From Betaproteobacteria bacterium (GTDB taxonomy: Bacteria; Pseudomonadota; Gammaproteobacteria; Burkholderiales; CAIKXV01): a stretch of 44,105 nt of DNA. The notes below the pieces were generated by a model. It was not told where the DNA came from. It ran no database searches and saw only the letters and a program-made list of their open reading frames with translations. Each line of letters starts with the position of its first letter. Within the stretch, counting starts at the first letter, position 1. Below are positions 7,134-15,726 of this stretch, piece by piece. Location of the stretch: the NCBI GenBank assembly GCA_021298815.1, contig JAJTHE010000068.1, positions 1 through 44,105 of the forward strand. Reading direction: 5' to 3'. The translations under genes were made by a program, and so were the position numbers.

Positions 7134-7166
7134 CCGTACGCCTTCCGTTCCGGTGCTGTCAGGGCA

Positions 7167-7179
7167 TGAATTATTTTCA
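7167..7179. promoter_or_regulatory. Probable LysR-type binding site (T-N11-A)
   Basis: TGAA (7167-7170), five bases, then TTCA (7176-7179) forms a T-N11-A box with dyad symmetry in an AT-rich patch of the 131-base gap between the LysR gene and the Bug gene. LysR regulators bind this type of motif in divergent promoters. Assignment rests on position and symmetry. Confidence 0.45.
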
Positions 7180-7264
7180 CCTTTACGGTTCCACGCAAAT
7201 GCTGGCGCCAGGTCAACGGCCTCCCTATCCTCGCCCCACTCGTTGATCGATTGGGAGGCTTGCG

Positions 7265-8242
7265 ATGATTCGTCCAGGTCGTCGGTTTCTGGCGTCTACC
7301 GCCTTCGCCACGTTGGTGGCCATCTCGGCAGGCACGAGCCTCGCGCAGGCGTTTCCGGTTCGTCCGATCAAGGTCGTCACGGGGGTTGCGGCCGGCTCGT
7401 CTCCGGATGGAGTGATGCGCCAGGTGGCTCAAGCGCTAGGGGCAGCCGTCGGGCAGCCTGTCATCGTCGAGAACCGGCCGGGCGCCAACGGCATCGTCGC
7501 CCTTGAGTCGGTGAAGACAGCCGCGCCGGACGGATACACCATCGCCATGGTGTCGTTCTCGCAGATGAGCGTGAACCCGAGCCTGTTTGCCTCGATCCCG
7601 CACGATCCGGTGCAGGACTTCGCGCACATCGGCATCTTCTGGCGGGGCCCGCAACTGCTGTCGGCCAGCGTCAACGTGCGGGTGGCGTCGCTGGGCGAGG
7701 CATTCACCATGGCCAGGGCACGGCCGGGGCACCTGCGTTACGGTTCAGGGGGAAACGGCTCCCCCGGGCACCTGTTCATGGAACAATTGAAGCTGTCGGC
7801 AGGCATCGATGCTCAGCATATTCCCTACAAGGGCACGACAGTCCTGGTGGCGGGGCTAAACGGGGAGGTGGATCTCGTGATCGACGGCGTATCGCCGCAG
7901 ATGCCCCATGTCCGGTCCGGAAAGCTCAAGCCGCTGGCTGTCTCCGGTTCCCAACGCCTTGGCGTATTGCCCGATGTGCCTACCTTCGGGGAATCAGGCA
8001 TCGCCGGCATCGGCACGGTCTGGCTTGGTTTCGTCGCGCCACGCGGTACGCCTGCCGCGATCGTCACGCGGCTCAACCAGGAGCTTCGGCGCGCGGTCGA
8101 TTCATCGGCCTTCCGCAGCATGTCTGAAGGCTTCGGGAGGCTGGTCACGCCCGGGTCGCCGGAGGCGATGATCGAGACGATCCTCGAAGAAATCCCTCGC
8201 TGGCGCGAAGTGGTGCAACGGGCGCGGATCAAGCCCGACTGA
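7265..8242 (+). CDS. Bug/TctC-family periplasmic solute-binding receptor
   Basis: This is a 325-residue receptor of the Bug family (TctC-like), periplasmic proteins that bind carboxylates or related small molecules. It has a Sec signal peptide (MIRPGRRFLASTAFATLVAI, cleavage after about residue 28, SLAQA), then FPVRPIKVVTGVAAGSSPDG, GQPVIVENRPGANGIVA, AAPDGYTIAMV and HIPYKGTT, all family landmarks. Length is typical. GGGAGG lies eight bases before the ATG. It is divergent from the LysR gene at 6174 and followed, convergently, by an SDR. No TctA or TctB membrane subunit is nearby, so transport would need partners encoded elsewhere, or the protein acts as a sensor. Confidence 0.92.
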   Translation: MIRPGRRFLASTAFATLVAISAGTSLAQAFPVRPIKVVTGVAAGSSPDGVMRQVAQALGAAVGQPVIVENRPGANGIVALESVKTAAPDGYTIAMVSFSQMSVNPSLFASIPHDPVQDFAHIGIFWRGPQLLSASVNVRVASLGEAFTMARARPGHLRYGSGGNGSPGHLFMEQLKLSAGIDAQHIPYKGTTVLVAGLNGEVDLVIDGVSPQMPHVRSGKLKPLAVSGSQRLGVLPDVPTFGESGIAGIGTVWLGFVAPRGTPAAIVTRLNQELRRAVDSSAFRSMSEGFGRLVTPGSPEAMIETILEEIPRWREVVQRARIKPD

Positions 8243-8343
8243 AGTCTGCCGGCGACGCCAGCGTGATGACGCAGCCCATCTGCGCGGCCATGACCGGGCC
8301 GCCACCGCGCTGAAGTTGGAACGCGCCGAGGCAGAGTGGCGTG

Positions 8344-9117
8344 CTACTGCGGCACGATCGCCAGCCCGCCGTCCGCCACGATGACCTGCCCCGTGACGTA
8401 GCGCGCGGAATCCGACGCCAGGAAGAGGATCACGTCGGCGATGTCCTCCGGCTCGCCCACGCGCCCCAGCGGCACGCGCGTGGCCGCAAGCCCGACACCT
8501 TCCGGCCCCAGGGAGTGCTCTGCCGACAACAGCTGCGCGGTGCGCACATAGCCCGGCGACACCGCATTGGCCCGCACGCCGTCGGCCGCCACTTCGGCCG
8601 CGAGGCCGCGCATCAGGCCGATGACGCCCGCCTTTGCCGCCGAGTAGTGGACGTGCTCGGTCCAGCCCCAGGCCACGCCCATCAGCGAGGTCAGGCACAC
8701 CACTGAGCCCGTGCGGCGCGCGCGCATCGACGAAAGCGCGGCCCGGGCCACGCGGAACATGCCCTTGAGGTCGAGATCCACCGTGTCGTCCCAGCGTTCG
8801 TCCGACAGTTGCGCCAGCGGTACCTTGCGCGCGATGCCGGCGTTGAGGACGACGGCGTCAATGGCACCCCGCTCGGACAGCACCGCTGCGGCGACGGCGT
8901 CGGCCTGCATGGTGGAGCGCACATCCAGGACCGCGAAGCTGGCGCTGCCGCCGCCAGCGACGATCTCGGCGGCCACGCCCCGGCCCTCGGCCTCCAGGAT
9001 GTCGGTGACGACGACATGCCAGCCTGCGCGCGCAAAGGCAAGCGCTGTGGCACGTCCGATGCCTATGCCACCGCCTATGCCACCGCCGGTGACGAGCAGG
9101 GTGCGGGGTGGGGCCAT
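8344..9117 (-). CDS. Short-chain dehydrogenase/reductase
   Basis: This is a 257-residue classical SDR oxidoreductase using NAD(P)(H). It shows a glycine-rich cofactor motif (LVTGGGIGGGIGIGRATALA, about residues 7-26), a VLDVRS acidic turn, the NAG motif (VVLNAGIARK), a catalytic Ser in VVCLTSLMG, the YxxxK pair in HYSAAKAGVIG, and the C-terminal VTGQVIVADGG. The glycine loop is longer than usual (an inserted GIGG). The start at 9117 is chosen because AGGAG lies upstream; the frame extends further to 9192 but without family similarity. It is the last gene of the minus-strand operon after the Bug receptor at 9232, so it probably oxidises or reduces a product of the HyuAB reaction. Confidence 0.9.
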   Translation of the reverse strand: MAPPRTLLVTGGGIGGGIGIGRATALAFARAGWHVVVTDILEAEGRGVAAEIVAGGGSASFAVLDVRSTMQADAVAAAVLSERGAIDAVVLNAGIARKVPLAQLSDERWDDTVDLDLKGMFRVARAALSSMRARRTGSVVCLTSLMGVAWGWTEHVHYSAAKAGVIGLMRGLAAEVAADGVRANAVSPGYVRTAQLLSAEHSLGPEGVGLAATRVPLGRVGEPEDIADVILFLASDSARYVTGQVIVADGGLAIVPQ

Positions 9118-9231
9118 GGGACCAGGCTCCTGCAGGGTGTGATCGGACGCGGAGACGCGGGAATGGTAAGCGGACGGGTGCCGGCCGTGCAATGGCGCCG
9201 AGCCCCGTCCCGCCGCGGAAGGTTGGGCGAC

Positions 9232-10224
9232 CTACTCCGGCTTGAACCCCGCCGCCTTCAGCAGTTCGACGCTCTGCGCCACGTCCGCCGCGATGAAGCG
9301 CCGGAACTGCTCGGGGGTCTCGACCACCGGTTCGATGCCCACGCTGGCGAAGGTCCCGGACTTGCCGAGTTCGGCGACCGCGGCGTTGATCGCCGCATTG
9401 AGCGTGTTCACGCGCTCGGCCGGCGTATCCTTCGGCGCCCAGACGCCGTACCAGGTCGCGTACGAGAATCCCGGCAGGCCTGCCTCGGCCGCGGTCGGGA
9501 CGTCCGGCGCCAGCGGGCTGCGTGCCTTCGAGGTGATCGCCAGCGGCCGCACCTTGCCGCCCTTGGCGAGCGGCAGCAGCGAGATCATCGAGTCGAGCAG
9601 CAGGTTGACATGGCCGCCCGCGACGTCCATCAGCGCAGGCTGCGTGCCCTTGTAGGGCACGTACGAGAACTTCACGTTCGCCTGCCTGGCGAGCAGCAGC
9701 GTGGCGAGGTGGCTCGGTGCGCCGATGGCGGGGATCGCGGCGTTCCACCGCTCGGGTGCCTGCCGAGCGGCGGCGATCACTTCGCCCAGCGTCTTCTGCG
9801 GCAGGTCCGGCCCGAGCACCAGCATGAGCGGCGCCTCGCCCACGCGCGCGACCGGCGCAAAGTCGGTCTGTGGATCGTATGGAGGCTGGCTCAGCACATG
9901 CCTCGCCAGCACGTGCGTGGCGGCGGAGAACAACAGCGTGTAGCCGTCGGCCGCGGACGTACGCACGGCGTTGCCACCCAGCGTGCCGCTGCCACCAGCG
10001 CGGTTCTCCACGATCACCGGCGTGCCCCATTGCTTGCGCAGCTGCTCGCCGAGCAGGCGTGCCGCCTGGTCGACGCCGCCCCCGGCGGCGAACGGCACGA
10101 CGAGCCGGACCGTCTTTCCGGGCTCGGGGAACTTCGTGCCCTGCGCCCATGCAGGGGCGACGGCGATGGCCGCGATGGCAACGACGGACGTGGCGGCCGC
10201 GAGGCCCTGGACGATCCTGTTCAT
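9232..10224 (-). CDS. Bug/TctC-family periplasmic solute-binding receptor
   Basis: This 330-residue Bug receptor has a clear signal peptide (MNRIVQGLAAATSVVAIAAI, cleavage near APAWA-Q), then KTVRLVVPFAAGGGVDQAAR, VIVENRAGGSGTLGGNAV, SAADGYTLLFS, and FSYVPYKGTQPALMDVAGG. A strong AAGGAGGAG precedes the ATG at 10224. It lies between the small unknown gene downstream of hyuB and the SDR, all on the minus strand, so it probably supplies the substrate for the HyuAB enzyme or senses it. The operon context suggests a cyclic amide, lactam-like or ketone substrate, but this is not shown by sequence. Confidence 0.92.
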   Translation of the reverse strand: MNRIVQGLAAATSVVAIAAIAVAPAWAQGTKFPEPGKTVRLVVPFAAGGGVDQAARLLGEQLRKQWGTPVIVENRAGGSGTLGGNAVRTSAADGYTLLFSAATHVLARHVLSQPPYDPQTDFAPVARVGEAPLMLVLGPDLPQKTLGEVIAAARQAPERWNAAIPAIGAPSHLATLLLARQANVKFSYVPYKGTQPALMDVAGGHVNLLLDSMISLLPLAKGGKVRPLAITSKARSPLAPDVPTAAEAGLPGFSYATWYGVWAPKDTPAERVNTLNAAINAAVAELGKSGTFASVGIEPVVETPEQFRRFIAADVAQSVELLKAAGFKPE

Positions 10225-10259
10225 GTCTGCTCCTCCTTGTTGTCGTGGCCCGGCCGGAC

Positions 10260-10667
10260 TCAGCCGGCCTTGCGGGGCCCGTGCTCGCGCGCGAACGATT
10301 CGAGCGTGCGCTCCAGGCGTGGCACCAGCCATGCGGCCACCTCCTCGGGCACGCCGCCTTGCTCCACGCGTTCCAGGATGTCGACCAGCGGCCGCGCCTG
10401 AAGTTCCGGACGCATCCGCGGTTCGCCGCCCTTCAGGTCGTCGAAGAAGGCGGCGATCTCGGGGATTCCCGATCGCCGGCCCGCGTCGTCCAGGTAGTCG
10501 ATGATGTCGAGTTCGAAATCGTCCAGCCGCAGGGTCACCGCGCCCGTGCAGCAGGCGCAGGCCGAGCCCAGCGCCACGTGCTGCACCGACAGCGCGCTCC
10601 ACAGGTCGAGCATCCGGTGCGCGCGCGCTGCCGGCGTGTCGGGCAACCCGGGCTCCCGGGCGTTCAC
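10260..10667 (-). CDS. Small unknown protein coupled to hyuB
   Basis: This 135-residue protein starts at a GTG (10665-10667) that overlaps the hyuB TGA in a GTGA arrangement, indicating translational coupling. It has a Cys cluster (GSACACCTGAVTL, about residues 39-51), an acidic segment (LDDFELDIIDYLDD), and a helical, Arg/Glu-rich C-terminus. The position recalls the small third subunit of acetone-carboxylase-type enzymes, which also belong to the HyuA/HyuB superfamily, but no sequence match to that subunit was recognised. It is probably a partner or metal-binding accessory protein of HyuAB. The later in-frame ATG gives a shorter form that would lose the coupling. Confidence 0.75.
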   Translation of the reverse strand: MNAREPGLPDTPAARAHRMLDLWSALSVQHVALGSACACCTGAVTLRLDDFELDIIDYLDDAGRRSGIPEIAAFFDDLKGGEPRMRPELQARPLVDILERVEQGGVPEEVAAWLVPRLERTLESFAREHGPRKAG

Positions 10668-12460
10668 TGCGCGTCCCGGGACAGCGCACTGGCCATGCCG
10701 TTCCCGGGCGAGGCGGTGCGTGGCGCGCGGCGCAGCGCTGCAGTGGCGGCCGCGTCGACCTGGCTGGCTTCGTCGAGCGCGACGCGGTACACCTCGCGTG
10801 CCACTTCGACGCTCACATAGCCCTCGCGCACGTCCTCGGCGACCTTTTCGACATCGCGCTCCAGCGGGTCGCCGAAGCCACCGCCGCCCCCGGAGAGCAT
10901 CCGGTAGGCGTCGCCGCGCTCCAGCCGCACGTTGAAGATCTTGGCGTTCGGGTGGTCGGTCTTCCACGCGCCCTTGTGGCGCACGGCCAGGCCGTTGCCC
11001 ATCGCGTCGCCGCCACCTTCCAGCCCCCAGGGCTTGCAGTGCACGCGGTCGATGCGCGTGGTGACGGTGAACGGGGAGAGCGCCTGCACCACCATCTCCG
11101 CGCCCAGCCCGCCGCGGTTGCGGCCGGCACCCCCGCTGTCCTGGCGGATCTCGTACTTCTCCACCAGTACCGGGTACTTGGCCTCGAGCTGCTCGGTGGG
11201 GCTGTTGTGCGTGTCGCCGTCATTGATGCAGACGGTGACCGAGACACCGTCTTCGCTGCTCTTGGCGCCCCAGCCGCCGCCCAGCGGCCCGATGCCGACG
11301 ATGAACAGCCGTCCTTCCTCCGGGCTGATGCCGTGGATGTTGGGGAACACGAGGTCGGCATGGTGGCCGGCGATGCTGCGGTCCGGGATCGCCGGCGCCA
11401 GCGCGCGGAAGATGGTGTCGATGACCGTCATCGGGAAGGTCATCCACACGCGCATCGGGTAGGGCCGTTCGGCGCTGATCACCGTCCCCATCGGCATGAT
11501 CACCTTCAGCGGCCGGAAGCTGCCGTCGTTGACCGGGTAGTCGGTGGGCGTGGTCAGGCACTTGTAGGCCACCTGCGCGCAGGCGATGCCGGTGGTGAAG
11601 CCCGAGTTGTAGAAGCCGCGCACCTGCTTGCTCACGTCGGACAGGTCGATGGTCATCTCGTCGCCGCGCACGATGACCTTCACCCGGATCGGGACCCGCT
11701 TGCCCACGTCGAGTCCGTCGTCGTCCATGTACGACTGGGCCTCGTAGGTTCCGTCGGGGATCGACAGCGTGTTCTTGCGCGCCACCGCCTCGGACGAATC
11801 CATGATCTGCAGGATCGCGCCGTTGACCGCGTCCACGCCGTAGCGCCGCAGCAGTTCCGAATAGCGCCGCTCGCCGGTGGTGATGGCGGTGATCTGCGCG
11901 CGCAGGTCGCCCAGGGCCCGTTCGGGAAGGCGCACGTTCATCGCGATGATGTCGATGAGGTCCTGGTTGACCACGCCCTCGCGCTGGTACTTCACGATCG
12001 GGATCTGGATCCCCTCGCTGAAGATGTCGGTGGTGACGTTGCCGAGCGTGCCGCCCACGTCCAGCCAGTGCGCCATGCAGCAGGTGAAGCCTTCCAGCCT
12101 GCCCTCGTGGAACACCGGCATCGTGAAGGTGAAGTGGTTCAGGTGGCTGCCGGTGGTGTAGGCATCGTTGGTGACGAGGATGTCGCCCGGGAGGATGTTC
12201 TCGTAGCCGAAATGGCGGATCTTCGCCTTCACCGTCTCGCTCATGCCGCGGATGAACATCGGCAGGCCGAGGCCGATGGATACCGTGTCCCCTTCCGGTG
12301 TGAACACACCCACCGTGAAGTCGAGCGCCTCGTAGATGATCAGGTTGTAGGCGGTCCGCGTGAGGTTGGACTTCATCTCCTCGGTCACCGCGTACAGGCC
12401 GTTGCGGATGATCTCGACGGTGACCGGGTCCACCGTCGCCTTGCCCCGGGTGGTGCTCAT
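10664..12460 (-). CDS. hyuB: Hydantoinase B/oxoprolinase-family subunit
   Basis: This 598-residue HyuB-type subunit works with HyuA in ATP-dependent cleavage of cyclic amides (hydantoins, 5-oxoproline) or in carboxylation of ketones in related enzymes. Family landmarks are DPVTVEIIRNGLYAVTEEMK at the start, RTAYNLIIYEALDFTVGVF, GDILVTNDAYTTGSHLNHF, AHWLDVGGTLGNV, the RPYPMRVWMTFPMTVIDT region, and near the end LSGGGGGFGDPLERD. Its ATG overlaps the hyuA stop (ATGA at 12457-12460) and its own stop overlaps the next gene. The substrate cannot be told from the sequence. The downstream Bug receptor and SDR may belong to the same pathway. Confidence 0.93.
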   Translation of the reverse strand: MSTTRGKATVDPVTVEIIRNGLYAVTEEMKSNLTRTAYNLIIYEALDFTVGVFTPEGDTVSIGLGLPMFIRGMSETVKAKIRHFGYENILPGDILVTNDAYTTGSHLNHFTFTMPVFHEGRLEGFTCCMAHWLDVGGTLGNVTTDIFSEGIQIPIVKYQREGVVNQDLIDIIAMNVRLPERALGDLRAQITAITTGERRYSELLRRYGVDAVNGAILQIMDSSEAVARKNTLSIPDGTYEAQSYMDDDGLDVGKRVPIRVKVIVRGDEMTIDLSDVSKQVRGFYNSGFTTGIACAQVAYKCLTTPTDYPVNDGSFRPLKVIMPMGTVISAERPYPMRVWMTFPMTVIDTIFRALAPAIPDRSIAGHHADLVFPNIHGISPEEGRLFIVGIGPLGGGWGAKSSEDGVSVTVCINDGDTHNSPTEQLEAKYPVLVEKYEIRQDSGGAGRNRGGLGAEMVVQALSPFTVTTRIDRVHCKPWGLEGGGDAMGNGLAVRHKGAWKTDHPNAKIFNVRLERGDAYRMLSGGGGGFGDPLERDVEKVAEDVREGYVSVEVAREVYRVALDEASQVDAAATAALRRAPRTASPGNGMASALSRDAQ

Positions 12461-14535
12461 GTGCGGTCGCTCCCGATCGAAAGCTGCAGGTTGCCGAGTT
12501 CGTCGACGCGCAGCTCGTCGCCCGGCTGCAGCACGGTGGTCGATGCGTGCTCCTCGACCAGGGCCGGACCGGAAAGCCGGTTGCCCGCGCGGATGCGGTC
12601 GCGCCGGTAGACCGGCGTGTCCGCCCAGCCGCCCTGCGCGAAGTACACCGGCTTCACGGTGCGCAGCGCGGCCGGGTCCGGCTTCGTGCCGCCCTCGGGG
12701 ACGCTGTGGCGCGGCGGCTTCTTCATCGTGCCCAGCACGGTGACGCGCAGGCTCACCAGGTCGGCTGGTTCGGCGGGGGCCGAGGTGCCGTAGCGCACCT
12801 TGTGCAGCTCGTCGAACTGGCGCTTGATCGCCTCCCGGTCCCGGGCGGCGAAATGGAGGAGGGGCAGGTCGACCGTGACCGCGTGCTCCTGGCCGACATA
12901 GCGCATGTCGGCCGCGCGCTCGATGACCACGCCGTCGGGCTTCACGCCCGATTGCGCGAGTGCTGCGCGGCCTTCGTCCTCCAGCGACCGGTACAGCGCC
13001 TCGATCTCCTCGAACGACACGTCGGCAAGCTTGCGGAACACCGAGCGCACGTAGTCGTAGCGAAGGTCGCTGAACAGCATGCCGTAGGCCGAGAAGTAGC
13101 CCGGCGCGTACGGGACCAGCACCTTCCGGATGCCGATCTCGCGCGCGATGGCCGAGGCGTGCAGCGGCCCCGCGCCGCCGTACACCACCATCGTGAAGCT
13201 GCCCGCGTCGAGGCCGCGCTCGGTGGTGACCGCCTTGACCGCGTGCGACATCTGCGTCACCGCGATGCGCAGGATGCCGTCGGCCGCAGCCGTGAGGTCC
13301 AGCCCGAGCGGGCCCGCCACGCGCTCGGCCATCTGGCGCCGGCAGCCTTCGAGGTCGAGCTTCAGTTCGCCGCCCAGGAAGTGGTCCGCATCGAGCCGGC
13401 CCAGAAGCAGGTTGGCGTCGGTGACGGTCGGATCCTGGCCGCCGCGGCCGTAGGCGACCGGGCCGGGGATCGAGCCTGCGCTCTGCGGCCCCACGCGCAG
13501 CGCGTTGCCGATCTCCACGCGGGCGATCGAGCCGCCGCCGGTACCCACCTCGTGGATGTCCATCATCGGGATCTGGATCGGCAGCGCACGCTCGTAGCCG
13601 CCGACCAGCGCGCTGCCGGTGGTGAGCGGCCGGCCGTCGCTGATCACGCCGGCCTTCGCAGTGGTGCCGCCCATGTCGAAGGCGATGGCGTCGCCCATGC
13701 CGAGCTGGGCGCACAGAGCCTGGGCACCGATCACGCCGGCGGCCGGTCCGGATTCCAGCATCCGCACGCAGCCGACCTTGGCATGCTCCACCGGGAACAG
13801 GCCGCCGGTGGACTGCACGATGTAGAAGTCGCCGTCGAAGCCGCGCTCGCCGAGGTGCGCGTCGAGCTCGCCCAGGTATTTCGAGACGCGCGGGCCGACG
13901 TAGGCGTTGGCCACTGCGGTCGAGACACGCTCGAATTCCCGGTACTCCTGGCTCAGCTCGTGCGACGCGCAGACGAAGGCCCCGGGCAGCTCTTCCTGGA
14001 GGATGGCCTTGACGCGCTGCTCGTGCGCCGGATTGCGGTACGAATGCAGCAGCAGCACGGCCACCGCCTCGATCCCCTGGCCGGCCAGCGCGCGCGCCAG
14101 TTCGCGCACCGCATCCTCGTCGAGCGGCTTGTGCGTGCTGCCGTCCGCGCGCAGCCGCTCGGATACCTCGAAGCGCAGCGAGCGCTTGACCAGCGGCTGG
14201 TGCTTGTTGAAGAACAGGTTGTAGGCATCGGGCCGGTTGACGCGACCGATCTCGTAGATGTCGCGGAAGCCCTCGGTGATCAGCAGGGCCGTGCGGGCGC
14301 CGGTGCGCTCGAGCAGCGTGTTGATCGCGATCGTGGAACCGTGGAGGAAGAGATGGCCGTCGCGCAGGTCGACGTCGGCGCTGTCCAGGGTGGCCTGGAT
14401 GCCGTCGACCAGCCGGCCGTGCGTGGACAGGGCCTTGCCGAAATGCAGCCTGCCGCTCGCCTCGTCGAACGCGGCCATGTCGGTGAAGGTGCCGCCGATG
14501 TCGACGGCGATGCGGAGTCTGGGGCGGGAGGCCAT
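12457..14535 (-). CDS. hyuA: Hydantoinase A/oxoprolinase-family subunit
   Basis: This 692-residue HyuA-type subunit contains the actin-like ATPase fold used to activate the substrate. Visible motifs are AVDIGGTFTDMAAFD (residues ~10-24), HGSTIAINTLLERTGART, an EYREFERVSTAVANAYV segment, AFDMGGTTAKAGVISDG, and GTGGGSIARVE. Length fits stand-alone HyuA proteins. It is the first long gene of a five-gene minus-strand operon (hyuA, hyuB, small gene, Bug, SDR) and is divergent from the LysR gene at 14763, which probably regulates it. A 25-codon reading frame with a good ribosome site lies just upstream (14559-14636). Confidence 0.93.
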   Translation of the reverse strand: MASRPRLRIAVDIGGTFTDMAAFDEASGRLHFGKALSTHGRLVDGIQATLDSADVDLRDGHLFLHGSTIAINTLLERTGARTALLITEGFRDIYEIGRVNRPDAYNLFFNKHQPLVKRSLRFEVSERLRADGSTHKPLDEDAVRELARALAGQGIEAVAVLLLHSYRNPAHEQRVKAILQEELPGAFVCASHELSQEYREFERVSTAVANAYVGPRVSKYLGELDAHLGERGFDGDFYIVQSTGGLFPVEHAKVGCVRMLESGPAAGVIGAQALCAQLGMGDAIAFDMGGTTAKAGVISDGRPLTTGSALVGGYERALPIQIPMMDIHEVGTGGGSIARVEIGNALRVGPQSAGSIPGPVAYGRGGQDPTVTDANLLLGRLDADHFLGGELKLDLEGCRRQMAERVAGPLGLDLTAAADGILRIAVTQMSHAVKAVTTERGLDAGSFTMVVYGGAGPLHASAIAREIGIRKVLVPYAPGYFSAYGMLFSDLRYDYVRSVFRKLADVSFEEIEALYRSLEDEGRAALAQSGVKPDGVVIERAADMRYVGQEHAVTVDLPLLHFAARDREAIKRQFDELHKVRYGTSAPAEPADLVSLRVTVLGTMKKPPRHSVPEGGTKPDPAALRTVKPVYFAQGGWADTPVYRRDRIRAGNRLSGPALVEEHASTTVLQPGDELRVDELGNLQLSIGSDRT

Positions 14536-14558
14536 GGGTGGGTCCTTCGCGGGCGGCC

Positions 14559-14636
14559 TCAGGCCGCGGCGCCGATGCGGTTGCGCGCGACGCTGCAGGT
14601 GGCCTGTCCGGCCCGGTCGAAACGGGTCAGCTTCAA
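14559..14636 (-). CDS. Possible leader ORF or FAH-family N-terminal relic
   Basis: A TTG at 14636, preceded by GAGGAGACACCG, opens a 25-residue frame (MKLTRFDRAGQATCSVARNR, then IGAAA) ending at 14559, 23 bases before hyuA. The first residues resemble the MKLvRf start of fumarylacetoacetate-hydrolase-family proteins, and the rest does not continue that family. It may be what is left of a deleted gene, or a short translated leader of the hyu operon. Evidence is limited to the ribosome site and the N-terminal resemblance. Confidence 0.3.
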   Translation of the reverse strand: MKLTRFDRAGQATCSVARNRIGAAA

Positions 14637-14762
14637 CGGTGTCTCCTCGCAGATGCTTTTCCTGCGACGTTAGTGTCGGCCAGCCTTGCCTGCTAGAGTG
14701 ATGGCTCAGTATTCAGGATTGCCTATTCCGGCATGGCTCAGGCCAGGCCGAGCGGAGCCTCC

Positions 14763-15692
14763 ATGCAGATCGCAACCGTGAAGCTGTTCCTGGAAGTGGC
14801 CGAGGCGGGCAGCCTCAGCAAGGTCGCTGCGCGGCGCCAGACCGTGCAGTCGCACATCAGCCGGCAGGTGAGCGACTTCGAGTCCACCTTCGGCGGGCCC
14901 CTGTTCCGCCGCACCGGACGGGGGGTGGAGCTGACGGAACTCGGCGCGCGCGTGGTGCCGAGGCTGCGCAGCTGGCTGCAGGACACCGAGCGGCTGCAGG
15001 AGGAACTGCAGGCGGAGTCCGGGCAGCTGCTCGGGGAGATGCGGCTGGGCATCATCCCGTCCGCCGCGCACCCCCTGGTCACGCACCTGTTCGACAGGCT
15101 GCAGGACCGGCACCCGGGCATCCGCCTCAACATCACCGAATCGCAGGGCACCGAGCTCAACGCGATGCTCGACGGCGGCGCCGTCGACATGGCGGTGCTG
15201 TTCCGCTTCCACCGGCCGAGCGGCCGCGAGGAGACGTTGCTCAGCGTCGCGCATACCTACCTGGTGTCGGCACCCGGCGCCCCCCTCACGCGCGAGCCCA
15301 CGGTCAGCTTCGCGCGGCTGGCCGGCCTGCGTCTGGTGTTGCCGCGACGGCCCAGCCACTGGCGCAATGCGCTGGACGAAGCGGCGCGCGGACTGGGCTT
15401 CCAGCTGCTGGCAGTGGCCGAGGCCGACTCGCTGACCGTGCAGAAGGAGCTGGTGGCCCATGCCCCGGGCCTGTACACGATACTCGGGCCGTACTCGATG
15501 GCGCCGGAACTGCGCAGCGGCCGGCTGCAGGCAAGCAAGCTGGTCAAGCCCGACCTCGCGCGGCACGTGACGCTGGCGATGCCCCGGCACGGAAAGATGT
15601 CGCCCGCGGTGCGGCTCGTGGCGAGCCTGGTGACGGAACTGTGTGCAGGCTGGGGAGGGGTGCTGGTCCCGGACGGGAAGGTCGGTCCGTAG
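14763..15692 (+). CDS. LysR-family transcriptional regulator
   Basis: This 309-residue LysR-type regulator starts MQIATVKLFLEVAEAGSLSK, with the HTH running through RRQTVQSHISRQVSDFESTF and FRRTGRGVELTELG. The effector-binding domain begins near residue 92 (EMRLGIIPSAAHPLV), with MAVLFRF. The start at 14763 is supported by GGAG upstream; a longer in-frame start at 14733 adds ten residues without similarity. It is divergent from hyuA, separated by 227 bases that include the short leader frame. It is the natural regulator of the hyu-Bug-SDR operon. Confidence 0.9.
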   Translation: MQIATVKLFLEVAEAGSLSKVAARRQTVQSHISRQVSDFESTFGGPLFRRTGRGVELTELGARVVPRLRSWLQDTERLQEELQAESGQLLGEMRLGIIPSAAHPLVTHLFDRLQDRHPGIRLNITESQGTELNAMLDGGAVDMAVLFRFHRPSGREETLLSVAHTYLVSAPGAPLTREPTVSFARLAGLRLVLPRRPSHWRNALDEAARGLGFQLLAVAEADSLTVQKELVAHAPGLYTILGPYSMAPELRSGRLQASKLVKPDLARHVTLAMPRHGKMSPAVRLVASLVTELCAGWGGVLVPDGKVGP

Positions 15693-15726
15693 CGGATGCG
15701 TGCGCGTACCATGGCGCGCGGTCCGG

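Noticed and set aside
7190..7260. A possible third copy of the 172 bp repeat before the Bug gene at 7265 (aatgctgg, ttgatcgattggga)
   Set aside because: The shared words are short and their spacing does not match copies A and B.
8858..10150. Long 430-codon frame on the minus strand over the Bug and SDR genes
   Set aside because: Arg/Gly-rich translation in an alternative frame of the Bug and SDR genes, with no family match.
10664..13714. Very long minus-strand frame covering hyuB and part of hyuA
   Set aside because: Only the hyuB part has family similarity; the upstream part is a GC-rich shadow of hyuA.
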